Assembly (NCBI GenBank): GCA_964007475.1
Contig: OZ023274.1
Location: 92,403,213 to 92,467,212 of the forward strand
DNA: 64,000 bases
Origin: Hybos culiciformis
Taxonomy: Eukaryota; Arthropoda; Insecta; Diptera; Hybotidae
Direction: 5' to 3'
Shown here: positions 13,301 to 25,300 of the stretch, piece by piece
How the letters are laid out: each line of letters begins with the position of its first letter
Position numbering within the stretch: position 1 is the first letter of the stretch
The notes under the pieces: generated by a model
The model's input: only the letters and a program-made list of their open reading frames with translations
Databases searched by the model: none
Told to the model about the DNA's origin: nothing
Made by a program: the position numbers and the translations under genes

Positions 13301-16300
13301 TACCATGAAAATTTCCTTATGATATTTCCAGACAAAAAGGAAAAAAAACTTGTACATGGTGAATGGTGATATGCATTTGATGTTGTTTTTATGTTATTAA
13401 TTTAAAAAAAAAAAAAGTAAATAAATATGAGGGTGAAATTATTATTATATATTTATATTTTTTGGATAAAGTGTATAACAAGGATTAGTTTTTTTGTTTA
13501 CAATATTCGGCTAAAAATACTCGTATTATTTTTTTTTTGATTTTAATGTCAATGGAATTGTTTTTTAAATGAAAAATTTAGTTCGAAATGGTTGATTTCT
13601 AAGCTCTGCTGATACTTATTTTAATTTTTTAAGTTTAATAGAAGAAAGTATAATTATAAATTAATTTTTAGTTCAAAATATATTAGAGAACAAAATCAGT
13701 GCTATTTTGTTTAGATTTCTTAATCTTTAAGACGAAATGAAAATGTCAATTTGATATTTGTATATCATTATGAAAATAAGCTGAATCACAATGTTTGTAT
13801 AACAAAAATACACTACGGGAATATTAAATAATAAATAATATTTATAATAAAACTTATATTAATTCATGGATCATAAATTATGGTCGCAAATAAGTACATA
13901 ACATAATTTTTTCCCTTCTTGTATTCTTTTCCATTAACAACAAAATTCATAGTGATAATAAATACATAAATTATCGAAAAATTAAAATAGACCTTGTCTA
14001 TTTAATATTATGTTTCTTTCCAATTCTAACAAACCCTTTAATTTATTTCACACAAATTCTAAACAAATTGAATCTAAAATTCATATTATTATTCTATTAA
14101 AATTTTATCTTTGTGTTGTAATTGTTATTTTATTCACAATAAGTCACAAATACAAATTCATTTTATTTATTTCCTAAATTTTTTTCAGTCCCCATATTGT
14201 GGCACTTTTTGAATTAAAAAAGAAAAACACAGAGTGGGTGATATCCTTTGAAGTTTAATATTTTTTTTTTGTTCACAGTACGAAATATAAGAAGAAAAAA
14301 AACCAACTTTAACAATTTTATCAAACCATTTCATGATTTTATAATATATAAGAAACATTGAAAAATTTGAAAGGGTCGCTTACGATTGATCTCGATAAAA
14401 TATTATTGTCCTTTTTCGAAAAACAGAAACAGAAAGAAGAAAAAATAAAATTAGAGTTGTATGTAGTCTTTCAAATTAGAAAATACACATATTTTTGGGG
14501 TTGCAAAAAAAAAAAACATTAAATTTTTCCAATTGGAAACTGAATCACTTATTTTATTTTTGTACAAATTTTTGAATGAAAAAAGTATTTAGAATTTGTA
14601 TTGTATATATAATATAGGTTTATATATTTTTTAAAGATAATAATATGATATTTTAAATATACATTATATGCCATATTGGAAAATTATGAAATTTTTGGTA
14701 AAAATAAAATACAAAAAGGGGGCTGTTTTTGCTCTGTTAGTAAATTTATTATTTTTTTGACCAAATGTATATTTTCCCTCGAATATTAGTTGAAATTTAA
14801 AAAAAATAATAATGAATGTATTCTATGTATTCAACTGTATATAATTTTAGGCTTATTAGGTTCAATCATATACTTTATGACCTGTCAATGTGAATGTCTA
14901 ATAATGTTTCTGTTAAAAAAAAAAAAATACGGAAACATCATCAATGTATTTAATAAGTGAAATTTCACAAGTTAAAATCGAATTAGACATCTGTCAAAAA
15001 CAATTTCAAATTTATTCCTATTTAATTTAATATTTTTTCATTTCATAATTTGAAAATTATGCATTTATAATAATAGATGTCTTATTATCACGTTCATATA
15101 CAGCGAATTGAATTTGTTCCGCAAAAAAAGAATTTGAAGTATGCTCTAAAAACATTTATGAATTCAAACACAGTTCATATATTGAATAATGCAAATTAAT
15201 TTATTTGGAATTGCTTGAACTACGAGGAGATTTATATTTGATTTGCTAATGAGCAATATTGATAGTCCTGATGTATATAAAGGCTTATAAATATTCTGTT
15301 TTTGCTCCGAATAGAATCTTTCGTAAACAAAATTTCTTATGTTCATCACTTCATAGAAAACTAATCATGGATTTTCTGAATTAATGTCTCTAGCAGTCAG
15401 AAATTTTAATTGATACTAAGAATTTTTATTTGAAGATAACTAGTTTTAGATTTATATTATTAATTAGTATTTAGAATATTTGTTAAAAAAACTACTTGAA
15501 CTTGAGTATTTTGTAGTAATTTGACGGATTTCCTTAAATCCGTTTTTGACAAACGCGACAATTTCTTTGATCGGAATCAACCATTCAGCTAACATTTATA
15601 AAATAAAAAATTTCAAGAAGAAGAGCATTCGGGCCTCAATCTTGTCTTGCTTGGACTGAAACTGGAGCATACAATAAGAAATACAAAATACAATGTTTTC
15701 TTGATCAGTAATTCTTTCCTGATTACTTATCCAATGTCAACTCTATTTTGCCTCGGTTAAGCTTAATTAAAACTTTAAATTTTTATTTCAACTTACCTCT
15801 TTAAATTTCTAATAAGAATATCCAAAATATTTAATCCACTGAATTTTTGGTAATCCTTCAGAATATAATTTTTTTTAATTTCAATTTCGAAAGAAAAATA
15901 AATTTAATAATTTTCCATTTACAAAATAATTTCTTCTTTTTATTTATTTTTTTATTTTCTTTCTTTAATTTTGAGTTGAAAACTTTATTTATTTTACTCA
16001 AATAAAAATCAGCATAAAATTAAACTAAAAGATATAATTTTTTATTTTTTATTTTTTTTATGTTAAACTTTTATGAAACTAATTTTCACGCGAACTTCGA
16101 AAATTTTGAAAAGGTAATTGTTTTTCTCTTCTTTTTTATTTATTTTTTTTTTTTTTCTCCTTTATAGTTATTTCTTTTTATTATAATTTTATTAAGTCTT
16201 AGATAATTTAAAATTTTTCATTAAAAAAAAAACAAAAATCATATAACAATTTTTTTTTTTTATTTATTATTTTCTCACAAATTATGTTCTCTCTGTTTGT

Positions 16301-17407
16301 GAAATGGAAAAATTCCTTAAAGGTAAAAAGAAAAAAAAAATTCCTTTAAATGAAAATTCTTAATTGATAACAAGTTATCCAGCAAAAAAAAAAATTAAAT
16401 TTTTTTTTTAATAACTTAGCGTGTAGAATTATTTTTACTTAAATTAATCTTGGTTTATTTATAATTTTTTTTTTTTTGCCTTTTTGCTTTAAAGTTTTAT
16501 AGTCGTTGGAAGAACAAAATTTAGTACTTATCATCACGGAAAAAAAAAAAGAAAATGAGATTTATGTTATGTGCAGATAATAATAATAAATTTTTGTGGA
16601 AATTTCCATGTAAAAATTTCTGAAATTATTTTACTTACGAAGTAGTAGAGTTATTTATCTATAAATTTTTTTGACTGTAGATATTCTCTTATTAACAGAA
16701 AATCTGTTGTACTATTTTCTGTCAATCTTAAATTTCAGAAATTTTATTTTATTTTATGTGCGGTTACTTCAAGACGCGAACACTTTTCATATAAAAATCA
16801 AAAATATATTTACAACATAAAACATTTCATTATATATCTGACCGTAACATTAACATAATCTCTGAACTTGTACTAAAGTTACTATATATATATGTATGTA
16901 AAATAAATTTTATGTTAAGAAAAAATATTACAAGAATTTTTAATCTTACTCGTTCAAAAAAAAAAATACCAGATTAATATTCGAAGCGGCTTCAACATTA
17001 ATGAAGTAAATTTTATTTCTCTTTTATATGTTTTTTTTTTTTTGTTTTTTTTCAAAATTTGAGGTGAATTTATGACAAAAGTTATTATATTATTGCAAAA
17101 AAAAACAAGCATAAAATTAATAACTAATAAAATTGATAATATACTATAAGTACATATACTTAAAAAGTAATAAAAATTCGGATTTTTTTTTTCGATCATT
17201 GCGGAAAATTTTTTATTATTAGCTTTTGGAAGAGGAACAGGTTCAACTGCTTGTTTAATAGTTTTGAACTTCTATACAGTCTACAACTGAAACTTTTGAA
17301 TGAAAGAAACGTCGAAAATTTATGTTATATGGTATATAAATACGGCAGACAACTTTGGCCTAATCTTTTAATAGCATCAAGTGGAATTTTGAAAAATGTA
17401 ATTTAGG
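10391..17407. other. A+T-rich sequence, no gene seen
   Basis: The interval holds A- and T-runs (for example the T-rich tract at about 15900-16500) and no coding frame longer than chance. I found no long inverted repeat or RNA gene. The frames at 15164-15349 and 16954-17199 on the minus strand are low complexity. Confidence 0.65.
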
Positions 17408-17547
17408 TACACTCTAGAAAGTTTTTGATGTAAACTTACGTCGATTATCGATGGCAATTTATTACCTTCGATAATCAACGTAAATTTACACTAGAAAATA
17501 ATTACATATTTTTGGTGTAAACTACATTACTCTATAAAAAAGTAATT

Positions 17548-17660
17548 TTACACCAAATTTTACGCCAAAATGTTGCGAAATTACTTCCAATAGAATAAAT
17601 TACGCCAAAAAGTTGTAAATTTAATCCAAAGATTTAAATTTACACCAAAATGTCGTAAAT
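17548..17660 (+). repeat. Left block of a ~20-bp degenerate tandem repeat
   Basis: TTAC(G/A)CC-type motifs start at 17560, 17581, 17600, 17621 and 17640, spaced 21, 19, 21 and 19 bp, so the true unit may be a 40-bp dimer. They are followed by AAAA-TGT/AGTTG-type spacers. This block belongs to the TA-flanked element and resembles the right-hand GTAAATTTAC block. Confidence 0.5.
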
Positions 17661-17661
17661 A

Positions 17662-17842
17662 TTTTTATTAAAAAAAAAAGAAAAAATTTAATAATTTTTT
17701 TTTTTAACTTTTTTTTATTATTTTTTTTTAATTTTTTTAATTTTTTTATTTTATTTAATTTATTTAATTTTTTTTTTTTTATTAATATTTATTTTATTAT
17801 TAATATTTTTTTGTATTTTAATTTCTTCTTATTTAATTTTTC
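17662..17842 (-). repeat. A-rich tail tract (T-rich on the plus strand)
   Basis: About 180 bp is almost entirely A and T, with long T-runs on the plus strand. Read on the minus strand it is an A-rich tail directly 3' of the tRNA-like sequence at 17844-17917. That arrangement suggests a retroposed tRNA or short SINE nested in the larger element. It could equally be an independent low-complexity expansion. Confidence 0.4.
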
Positions 17843-17843
17843 T

Positions 17844-17917
17844 TATGCCATCTTCGGGGTTCGAACCTCGCTATTTAGAATTGCAATCCAACATCTTGAC
17901 CACTCAGCTACGGTATT
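17844..17917 (-). tRNA. Degenerate tRNA-like sequence (anticodon GCA), pseudogene or SINE head
   Basis: On the minus strand TAGCTGAGTGG (17900-17910) fits the A-box and GGTTCGAACCC (17857-17867) fits the B-box. Between them a 5-bp anticodon stem with one G-T pair holds the loop TTGCAAT, giving anticodon GCA (Cys). The D-arm wording is more like Ser/Leu tRNAs, but there is no long variable arm. Total length of 74 nt is normal. The acceptor stem AATACCG/TGGCATA has mismatches and the T-stem pairs only with a 6-nt loop, so a functional tRNA is unlikely. No T-run terminator follows; an A-rich tail does. I read it as a retroposed pseudogene or the head of a tRNA-derived SINE. Confidence 0.45.
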
Positions 17918-18134
17918 CAAATTTTAGATATGAGTAAAATAGAAAATATAAATTCTGTATACCTGTTAACAAGTAAAAACCTTACATCGTTATTATATAA
18001 ACAAAAATTCAAAAATAGTTTTAAAACCTTACATCGTTGTATAAATTCTCTGTATAAATTCTGTATACCAAAATAAATTTACACCATGCGATGTAAAATT
18101 ACTGACCATGATTTAAAAATTTAAATCACACAGT

Positions 18135-18580
18135 GTAAATTTACTCTGTGTGGTTTAAATTTACATTCAAATATTTAAAAATTCTAACCGTTAGTGTAAA
18201 TTTACACCGCAGAAGGTATATTTACACTGCAACGTTTAAAAATACAAGCTCCTTGTACACTCTACGATGTAAATTTACACTCTGTGGTTTATTAATTTAA
18301 GACATAGAGGGGAAAATTAAGTCGTAGAGTGTAAATTTACACTACAGAAGGTAAATTTACATTGTGTGGTACACAATAAATAGATTTATATTGTGTGTAC
18401 ACCATAAATTTACACTACGTGGCTTAATATTGTGACCCATAGAAAGTAAATTTACACCATAAACTGTAATCTTACAATATATGGTTTAAACATTAAAGCA
18501 GGAGAGTGTAAATATACACCAGTTTGTTTATTTTTACGCTCTATGGCTTAAATGTTTAAGCAAAAATGTGTAAATATACC
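18135..18580 (+). repeat. GTAAATTTAC palindromes on a 20-21-bp grid
   Basis: GTAAATTTAC or one/two-base variants start at 18135, 18155, 18196, 18216, 18269, 18331, 18351, 18404, 18446, 18466, 18508 and 18570. Most gaps are near 20, 41 or 62, that is one, two or three units of about 20.7 bp; two gaps of 53 are off the grid. The core is a perfect 10-bp palindrome, usually extended to TGTAAATTTACA. The array lies inside the TA-flanked element. Two helical turns per unit would put every site on the same face of DNA. Confidence 0.6.
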
Positions 18581-19912
18581 TTTATTTTTAATGTAAAAAT
18601 AACACAATTTGCTTAAATTTCCTTTTTTTTGTGCATATTATTTTTTTTACGCCTTTATCGGTTGAATTTTAAATAATGGACGTAATTTTACATCAGAAAT
18701 TACCATTATTATCGTTGTAAAATTACGACCAAATAGTTCTATTTTCTAGAGTGTATATTTAATTATTTTTAGGCAAAAATTGCTAGTTATCACACTCATT
18801 CTAACGTTTCGACAGTAAACAGCTGAGTAAATGTTTTATATGAGGATTTAACGAGACGTTACAAACCAACTTTTAAACACTAAACCAAAGAATTCAAATC
18901 AAAAGTAATATCAAATTAATGATTATTAAAACCACTGAGATAAATAAAAACCCGCGAAAAAGTAATTTTGTCTGATATTCTCTCCGGCTATAAAAAAGCG
19001 AGTAATTAATGGTTAGTGGAAAAAACAAAAAAAAAAAAAAATGATTATAAAGATTAAAATCGTTCGTAATTAAAGCAAAAATCATAATAATGCGGTAAAA
19101 AAAAACCAAACTGGTAAACTTTATCTCTCTAGTCTTTTTTTTTTTTCATTCCTTTCTTTTAATGTAATATAGAAGAAGTAGTCAATAAAAAGGGTCAATT
19201 CAACCATTAATTTCAAATTAGATATTTTCTTTAGAATTTCAGTTACATATTATTCGTTTTATGTAAAAAAAAATAAAAATGAGAAAAAAAAAATTATTTT
19301 AAAGAACCTGTGCATAATGCAATGGAACAGGTAAATGTATATACGTAGGATGATTATTTATTTTTTATTTTTTTTCCTCCTTTTTTTTACAACTAAATAA
19401 AAAATATAAAAACTTCTATATAAAAAACATAACTGAACGCCACTTGGGTATCTTACAGATACAAAATAAAGATACGCTTATGTAGTATATAGTATAGGTA
19501 TATATTTGTGTAAAATAGTAATTTTTTTTGACTGACAAAAAGATTGTGTACACAAAGAAATGCACGAATAAAAGAGAGGCATTAAAAAGATTATTGGGTT
19601 TTTTTTTACTATATAGAAAAATATATCATAATAAAATATAATGATAAAGTTGAAATATGAAATATCGAAGAAATTCATTATTTGTACTAAAAAGCAATTT
19701 TGTATATATTATATATAGATTCATAAAATTATTATGGTACATAACAACATAACACAACACAAAACACATAAAATTTGCTAATTAAACCTAAATTAAATAT
19801 TTCGTCATTGAATCCAAAGCTTGAATTAATGGTTTTTGCACAATTGGAAAACTCTGTATATCACGTACGTCAATCGGAAATTGCCTTAAAAAGTATAATG
19901 GATATTATTTAT

Positions 19913-19935
19913 CCTAACCTAACGCTAACCTAACG
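19913..19935. repeat. Very short CCTAA-type (TTAGG) tract
   Basis: The order is CCTAA, CCTAA, CG, CTAA, CCTAA, CG. TTAGG is the common arthropod telomere unit, and such short internal tracts are frequent. It is too short to indicate a telomere or a fusion point. Confidence 0.35.
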
Positions 19936-20724
19936 ATAAATTTAACATTAGGCCAAATGTAAAATTTCATTTTTCGAACAAGCTTAATTAAAGAATCTGA
20001 AAAATTGTCATCTGACAGTACGATTATAAATAATAGTCTTCAAGTGCACGAAGAAATAGTTGCAAGGACAAATATTTTTCTCCAACCAAACAAAACAATA
20101 TATTCAAATTTATATTTCGTTTCGAAGATATAATAGAGCAAATAAATACATATCTTATAAATATGTTAACTTGGAATCGACTTAACAAGGGCAGTGACTA
20201 GATCCGCAACCAACCTCTATAGCTATAAATAAACAAATTGCGTCCCTTGTAAAACTGTAATTTTACTATAAAGACACTAGAAATTTTAGATTCTTACGAA
20301 TTGGATTTTGTAACGAAATCTTTCAGATTAATACAAAACTAAAAATTTTTGATTAAAAAATGAACGTGTGATCTCTTTGACTTTAGGTATTATATTTTCA
20401 GTCTTAAAAAAAAAAACAGATATAAAAAAAATACGTTTTATGGGCAAAAGGTAGATTTTACCTATACTTTATAATTTTTTTTTTTGTTTATGAATGTTAT
20501 ATGCCTACAGTCAGAGAAGGAGAAGTTATAAGATTTTTATATAGCATTAACAAAAAAGAGACACATTAAAAGCGAAATTGTAGTGTTGTAAAATATTACG
20601 TTAACTATATAAAAAATATAGTATAAGTTTTTGCCATTGTGTTTTTGGATAAAATAAGCACTGAAAAAATTTATTTGAACAGGTTTTTGAATCCGATATT
20701 GCATTTCCAACACTTCGAAAAAAT

Positions 20725-20798
20725 CTAAATTATTCGTTCATTATGAATATCAAAATTTTGGCTAAATTATTCGTTCATTATGAATATCAAAATTTTGG
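20725..20798. repeat. Perfect 37-bp tandem duplication
   Basis: A 37-bp unit beginning CTAAATTATTCG and ending AAAATTTTGG occurs at 20725-20761 and again, identical, at 20762-20798. The identity and head-to-tail placement indicate a recent slippage or unequal-exchange event. No gene is involved. Confidence 0.9.
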
Positions 20799-22279
20799 CC
20801 GATATTAAGCTTAACCAAGCTTTAAAACTATTTTCAAGCGAAGAATTTTTAAAAATAACATAGATTTAGGTAGGACTGTGGAAGATATTAATATCTTAAG
20901 ATTTAATATCTTTTTTAAATATTCAATTCTACGATTCCTGCTTGTTATGAACCCTATAAGGAAGCTGATATTCTGATTCGATTTTTTTCTGCAATTTCAA
21001 AATTTATATTTCTTTGAAAACAGACGGAAAACTTTCAACTCTTATTTCATTTTACTTCCGTTCTATCATTTCATTCAGGGAAGAATTTTTCTTCTTTTCA
21101 TTTAACAGAAAGAAAGCTTTGTCATTTCCAACAAGCTGCATAATTTATCTTTAAATAAAAGACATTAATGATATGAAATTTTTTTTTTTGTATTTAAAAT
21201 AGAATTTGAACAGTTTTATAAGGGCCGAGAAGAAAAAGCCTTAAGATATTAAATTTGAATTATTTGAATACTTTTTGGGATAAACTTTTGAAATGTAATT
21301 TAATTTTTCTTTAAAATAATCAATGTATAAGTTAATAGAGCATTTCGTGTTTTTGGAAAGTTAAGGCACCATAGTACAATAACTGTCAACTATTTTATAT
21401 ATAATTCCGAAACCGAATATATTTGTTGATATCCAGGAGCAAGTACCGAAGTTAGGATGAAAAACTTATTAAATTTAAAGAAAATAATGTTTTCTTTAAT
21501 ATATATTTCTTTTCTGTTCAATGAATCAAGTGTATGTACTGCAGTGAGGTCTATTATTTCCACTATATGTCGATATTATCCGCCTTGGTCGATATTATAA
21601 GCAATCTCTAGCTTAATATCTATATTTTCGAGAATTTGGATTTACTTAATATTTACAAATTTAAAATGATTTTCACTTTACAGAATTTTTTTAAAATTAT
21701 TTATTCATCCAAGAAAATGTTAAAAAAAACAAAATTTGGTTTATTTTTTTAATAAAGACATCTTAAAGATGAAAACAACAAAAAACAAAATTAAAAAATT
21801 TGTTGAGCGCGTATTTTTTGCCCATATTTAAAATGAAAAAAAAAATCAACTTTAGATCAATTTTAATTTTTTTTTTTCTTCTTATTTTAAAGGTTTTCTT
21901 TTCTTTTTTACTTTCAATATTATTATTTTTATTCAAGTTGTATTGAACTTTAGTTGTTATTAAATTTTTTTTTATATTCCAATTCGATTGAAATTTCTTG
22001 AAAAAAAAAAAAAAAAATATTCCAATGTGGCAACACTTAAAATAACAAACCACTTCTTTCATTTATGGTTTAACAACATATATTTATTTTTTTTCAACCA
22101 ATCTCATTGGAAAATATTTTGTTTTGAATTTTGTAGATTTTTTTTTTTAATATACCTTTTATTTTTTTTTTAATTTGTTTTATATCTTAATTATTTTTTT
22201 CATTCAAATAAATAAATTCAAATTTTTTTCCTTTTTAATTTTAAAAGAAATCTGATAATTACACTTATTTTCCAAATCA

Positions 22280-22289
22280 ATATTATTAC

Positions 22290-22333
<44 letters not shown>

Positions 22334-22363
22334 TTACTATTATTATTATTATTATTAATACTA

Positions 22364-22394
<31 letters not shown>

Positions 22395-22399
22395 TATAA
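22280..22399. repeat. ATT/AAT trinucleotide microsatellite
   Basis: About 120 bp of nearly uninterrupted TAT/ATT repeats with a few ACT variants. In one minus-strand frame it reads as poly-Asn, which explains an apparent 77-codon frame at 22204-22437; I do not consider that frame a gene. Such tracts are commonly length-polymorphic. Confidence 0.95.
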
Positions 22400-25300
22400 T
22401 TGTTAAAATGAACGTGGAATATTTCTACCGATTCCAACGTCTTATTCGAACAAATTTCTCAAGTTAACTAACCAGTCTTTGAAAGTATCAAAAAAATACA
22501 GTAGAAAACTAAAAATATGAATTTTATAACACAAATACATAGAATAATAAAAAAATTTGTACTCATGAATTATGAAAGTAAAATATAAAAATATAAGGGT
22601 TACCTTTATTTTCGATTCTGATATAAAGAGAATATTTTTATTATACATATTATAAACTCTTCGAATCGAAAATATTTAAAAGAGCAAATGAAACTCATAT
22701 GAAAGCGTAATATGCGTTATTAAATCTTTTAAAAGAGATTTCTTTTTTGTTTGTGTTTAAAATATTTATAACAAAAATGAATGAATTTCTTACTATTGCT
22801 TTTTTATTTACTATCTTTGTTTTGATTTTGCGCAAAAAAAAAAAATAAGTAAAAAAAAAATATAAGATTAAAGATACTATATGAATTTGCCGGTCATTTT
22901 TATTTACAATTTTTTATATATATTAAATGTAACTTGACTTTTGTTAGGAACAAATTTAGTTTGAGGTTTCTTTGATTGAGTGTTTTTTGTTAATCAACAA
23001 ATTAAATAAAAATTCTTTAGTGATTAAAGGTAGAAACAGAAAGCATCATAAACCTTCGTCTTTTAGTTACAATTGCCGTTTTTTTCGTTATCAATATAAT
23101 GCTGCATTCTTCTTCTACCTTAATATTCATACTCAAGGATAACCATCTTAAGTAAATTAAATTTGATTAACACCCTTAAATAGTTTTAATTACATTCAAA
23201 GGAAATATATAGATAGATCTGTATCAATTTTCAATTTAACTTTATTTAATTTTATGTTTTCAACTTTAACCATTTTTTTTATATATCCAATTTCAACATA
23301 AAAATAAAAATATTTTAATTAAAAGGATCCTCAATAACTTTAAATTTTGACGATTTAAAATTATATTTAATTTTGCCTTAAAACTTTGTCCATTAAGAAT
23401 ATCTTTCTTTATATAGTTGATAACCGCATACTATAACTTAATTACTATGTTTTTTCTTGCGACTAAAAAAGGTTTTTCAAATAATAAGACAAAAAAAATA
23501 CTTTCATGTGGAACTCAAAAAATGTGGTTTATTCTCATTACTTTTAAAGTGTTTAAGGTAAACTATATATCTTTAATTTTTATGTCATCCTATATCTTTT
23601 TTAATCTTTCAGTGTGGTTTTTATTTAAATGACCCTTTTGAAATAAAACTTATATATAGGATTCTATTGAAAATTCAATATGTTGACAAAAAAAATAGGA
23701 TGAAATTTGAATCGATTATTTTACCAATGTGTAAGATCATTAATGTTATATTAAAGCAAAATGAATATAACTCTATTTTTGTTTTATAAAGTCAATAATT
23801 TTTAATAGTGGTGTCAAATTACATAGAAATTAAGAAATTAACCTTGTGATAAAATAATCCAGAGAATTTATTTTAATGCTAATTAAGAATTAATATAAGA
23901 GTTCTAGGTATATAGGACAATTATAATGTACATCATAGACGTATAAGTTCATTCATTTTTTTTACCATTTAAAATAATTAGGTCCATTTTGATAGAATTT
24001 CTTAAAATATTCGCAAATTAAATTAAATAGATATATAAAAAAGTATTTGGAACTTTTATAAATAAATTGAATTCTCGGATACTCAGATATTATTATTATC
24101 CTTAGGGATGAAAATATTTTACTAAATTCTTGATACCATATTTAATTTGAAGAAATATTCCTTTCAAAATTGTTGTTTTGTATAAACATTATGCACTATG
24201 TAGTCCGAAATTTAATCTACATTAACTTATAAGATAAACTTGGTTAATAAAAAACAAAAATAAGAGAACGAACATTTTAGAAATATTATCTTCAAAAACT
24301 TTTATAATAATGTATACATCATAACATATTTTCTACACAGGACAATATCCCAAATGAGTTATTAAAATATGAAATATTGGGTTTTTTTGTTTTTTGTAAT
24401 ATGATACATACTTCACCTGTTTTCAATATGTTTTTTTTAATACTGTGTGCATATTATGGACATAATTATTTTATATTTCATAGAATGTGTTCACAACTTA
24501 AGTAAAAGTAAATATATCAGAACTTTAAATAAGTATATCTTAAAAACTATAACAGTAGAATATTTGTGGATTATTTTGTGTAGAATAATTTTGAATCTCG
24601 AATGTATTTTCTTATGAAATTACTTAAGTATCAATAACTCTAAATTCTTTAATAAATATTTTTCATGTATAAGATAGAAAAATTTCCAATATTTTCCAGG
24701 TTTATTATTTTTCTTTTTTAATCCATTTAACAGACTTTTATAAATGAACATAGATAGATGTAGTTAGGTATGTTCATGAATATTTTTGTTATATAATACT
24801 GACCATGTGAAATAACTACAAAAAAAAATTTTAAAGAAATTTTCCAAAATTGAAACAAAAAGTAAGTTATTTTCAATAGAAATGCACACAAAAATATTCC
24901 TTCTTTTCTATGATTCCACAAAAAAAAGTTATCAAAGTATAGCATAAAAAGAAAAATAAAACTTTAAAATTAAAGTGAAATTGTATTTTCAATATTGCCA
25001 TACAACGTTATGAAAAAGTTTTTCGATGGTTCTAAACTAACTTTTGATCCTTAATTTCTTCAATATTTTGATGAGCAAAAATAATTTAGTAATATCTTTC
25101 AATAACACGAGAATGTTGATTGTGCCATTGTGAAACTGTACAAATTATCTTCAAACTTTTGATATTTTTTTAACCTTATTTTTTAACTCTTTCATGCATT
25201 GCAGATAGGTTTATAAAATATACGTATTTTGCGGAACATAGTCTATAAAATACAACAGAAAAAAAGCATCTAATTGTAGACCACACCACAGATTGTCTTT

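Larger units (their letters stand above)
17408..18755. mobile_element. TA-flanked MITE-like element with an internal palindromic array
   Basis: CACTCTAGAAA at 17410-17420 is repeated as its exact reverse complement at 18743-18753. Both ends abut TA (17408-17409 and 18754-18755), the target duplication typical of Tc1/mariner-type elements. Each end carries a subterminal hairpin. On the left, 17429-17451 pairs with 17468-17490 (21 of 23 positions). On the right, CGTAATTTTACA at 18681-18692 pairs perfectly with 18716-18727. The interior is non-coding and filled with variants of GTAAATTTAC. A tRNA-like sequence with an A-rich tail sits inside at 17662-17917. Size is about 1.34 kb with no transposase frame, so it would be non-autonomous. 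The ends are seen; the superfamily is inferred. Confidence 0.6.
18756..22279. other. A+T-rich sequence, no gene seen
   Basis: Apart from the 37-bp tandem duplication at 20725-20798 and a minute CCTAA-type tract at 19913-19935, I see only A/T-rich sequence. Short open frames (18894-19109, 19478-19678 and 21763-22062 on the minus strand, 21988-22173 on the plus strand) are Phe/Ile/Lys/Asn-rich with no domain pattern. Confidence 0.65.

Noticed and set aside
17410..18753. CRISPR-like array from regularly spaced palindromes
   Set aside because: Spacing is only about 20 bp, the units are degenerate and the sequence is eukaryotic with transposon-like ends; no cas genes are present.
19913..19935. 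Internal telomere or chromosome-fusion site from CCTAA units
   Set aside because: Only three to four imperfect units; such tracts occur by chance or in dispersed repeats.
22204..22437. Minus-strand frame rich in consecutive Asn residues
   Set aside because: It is the translation of the ATT microsatellite; outside the repeat there is no coding character.
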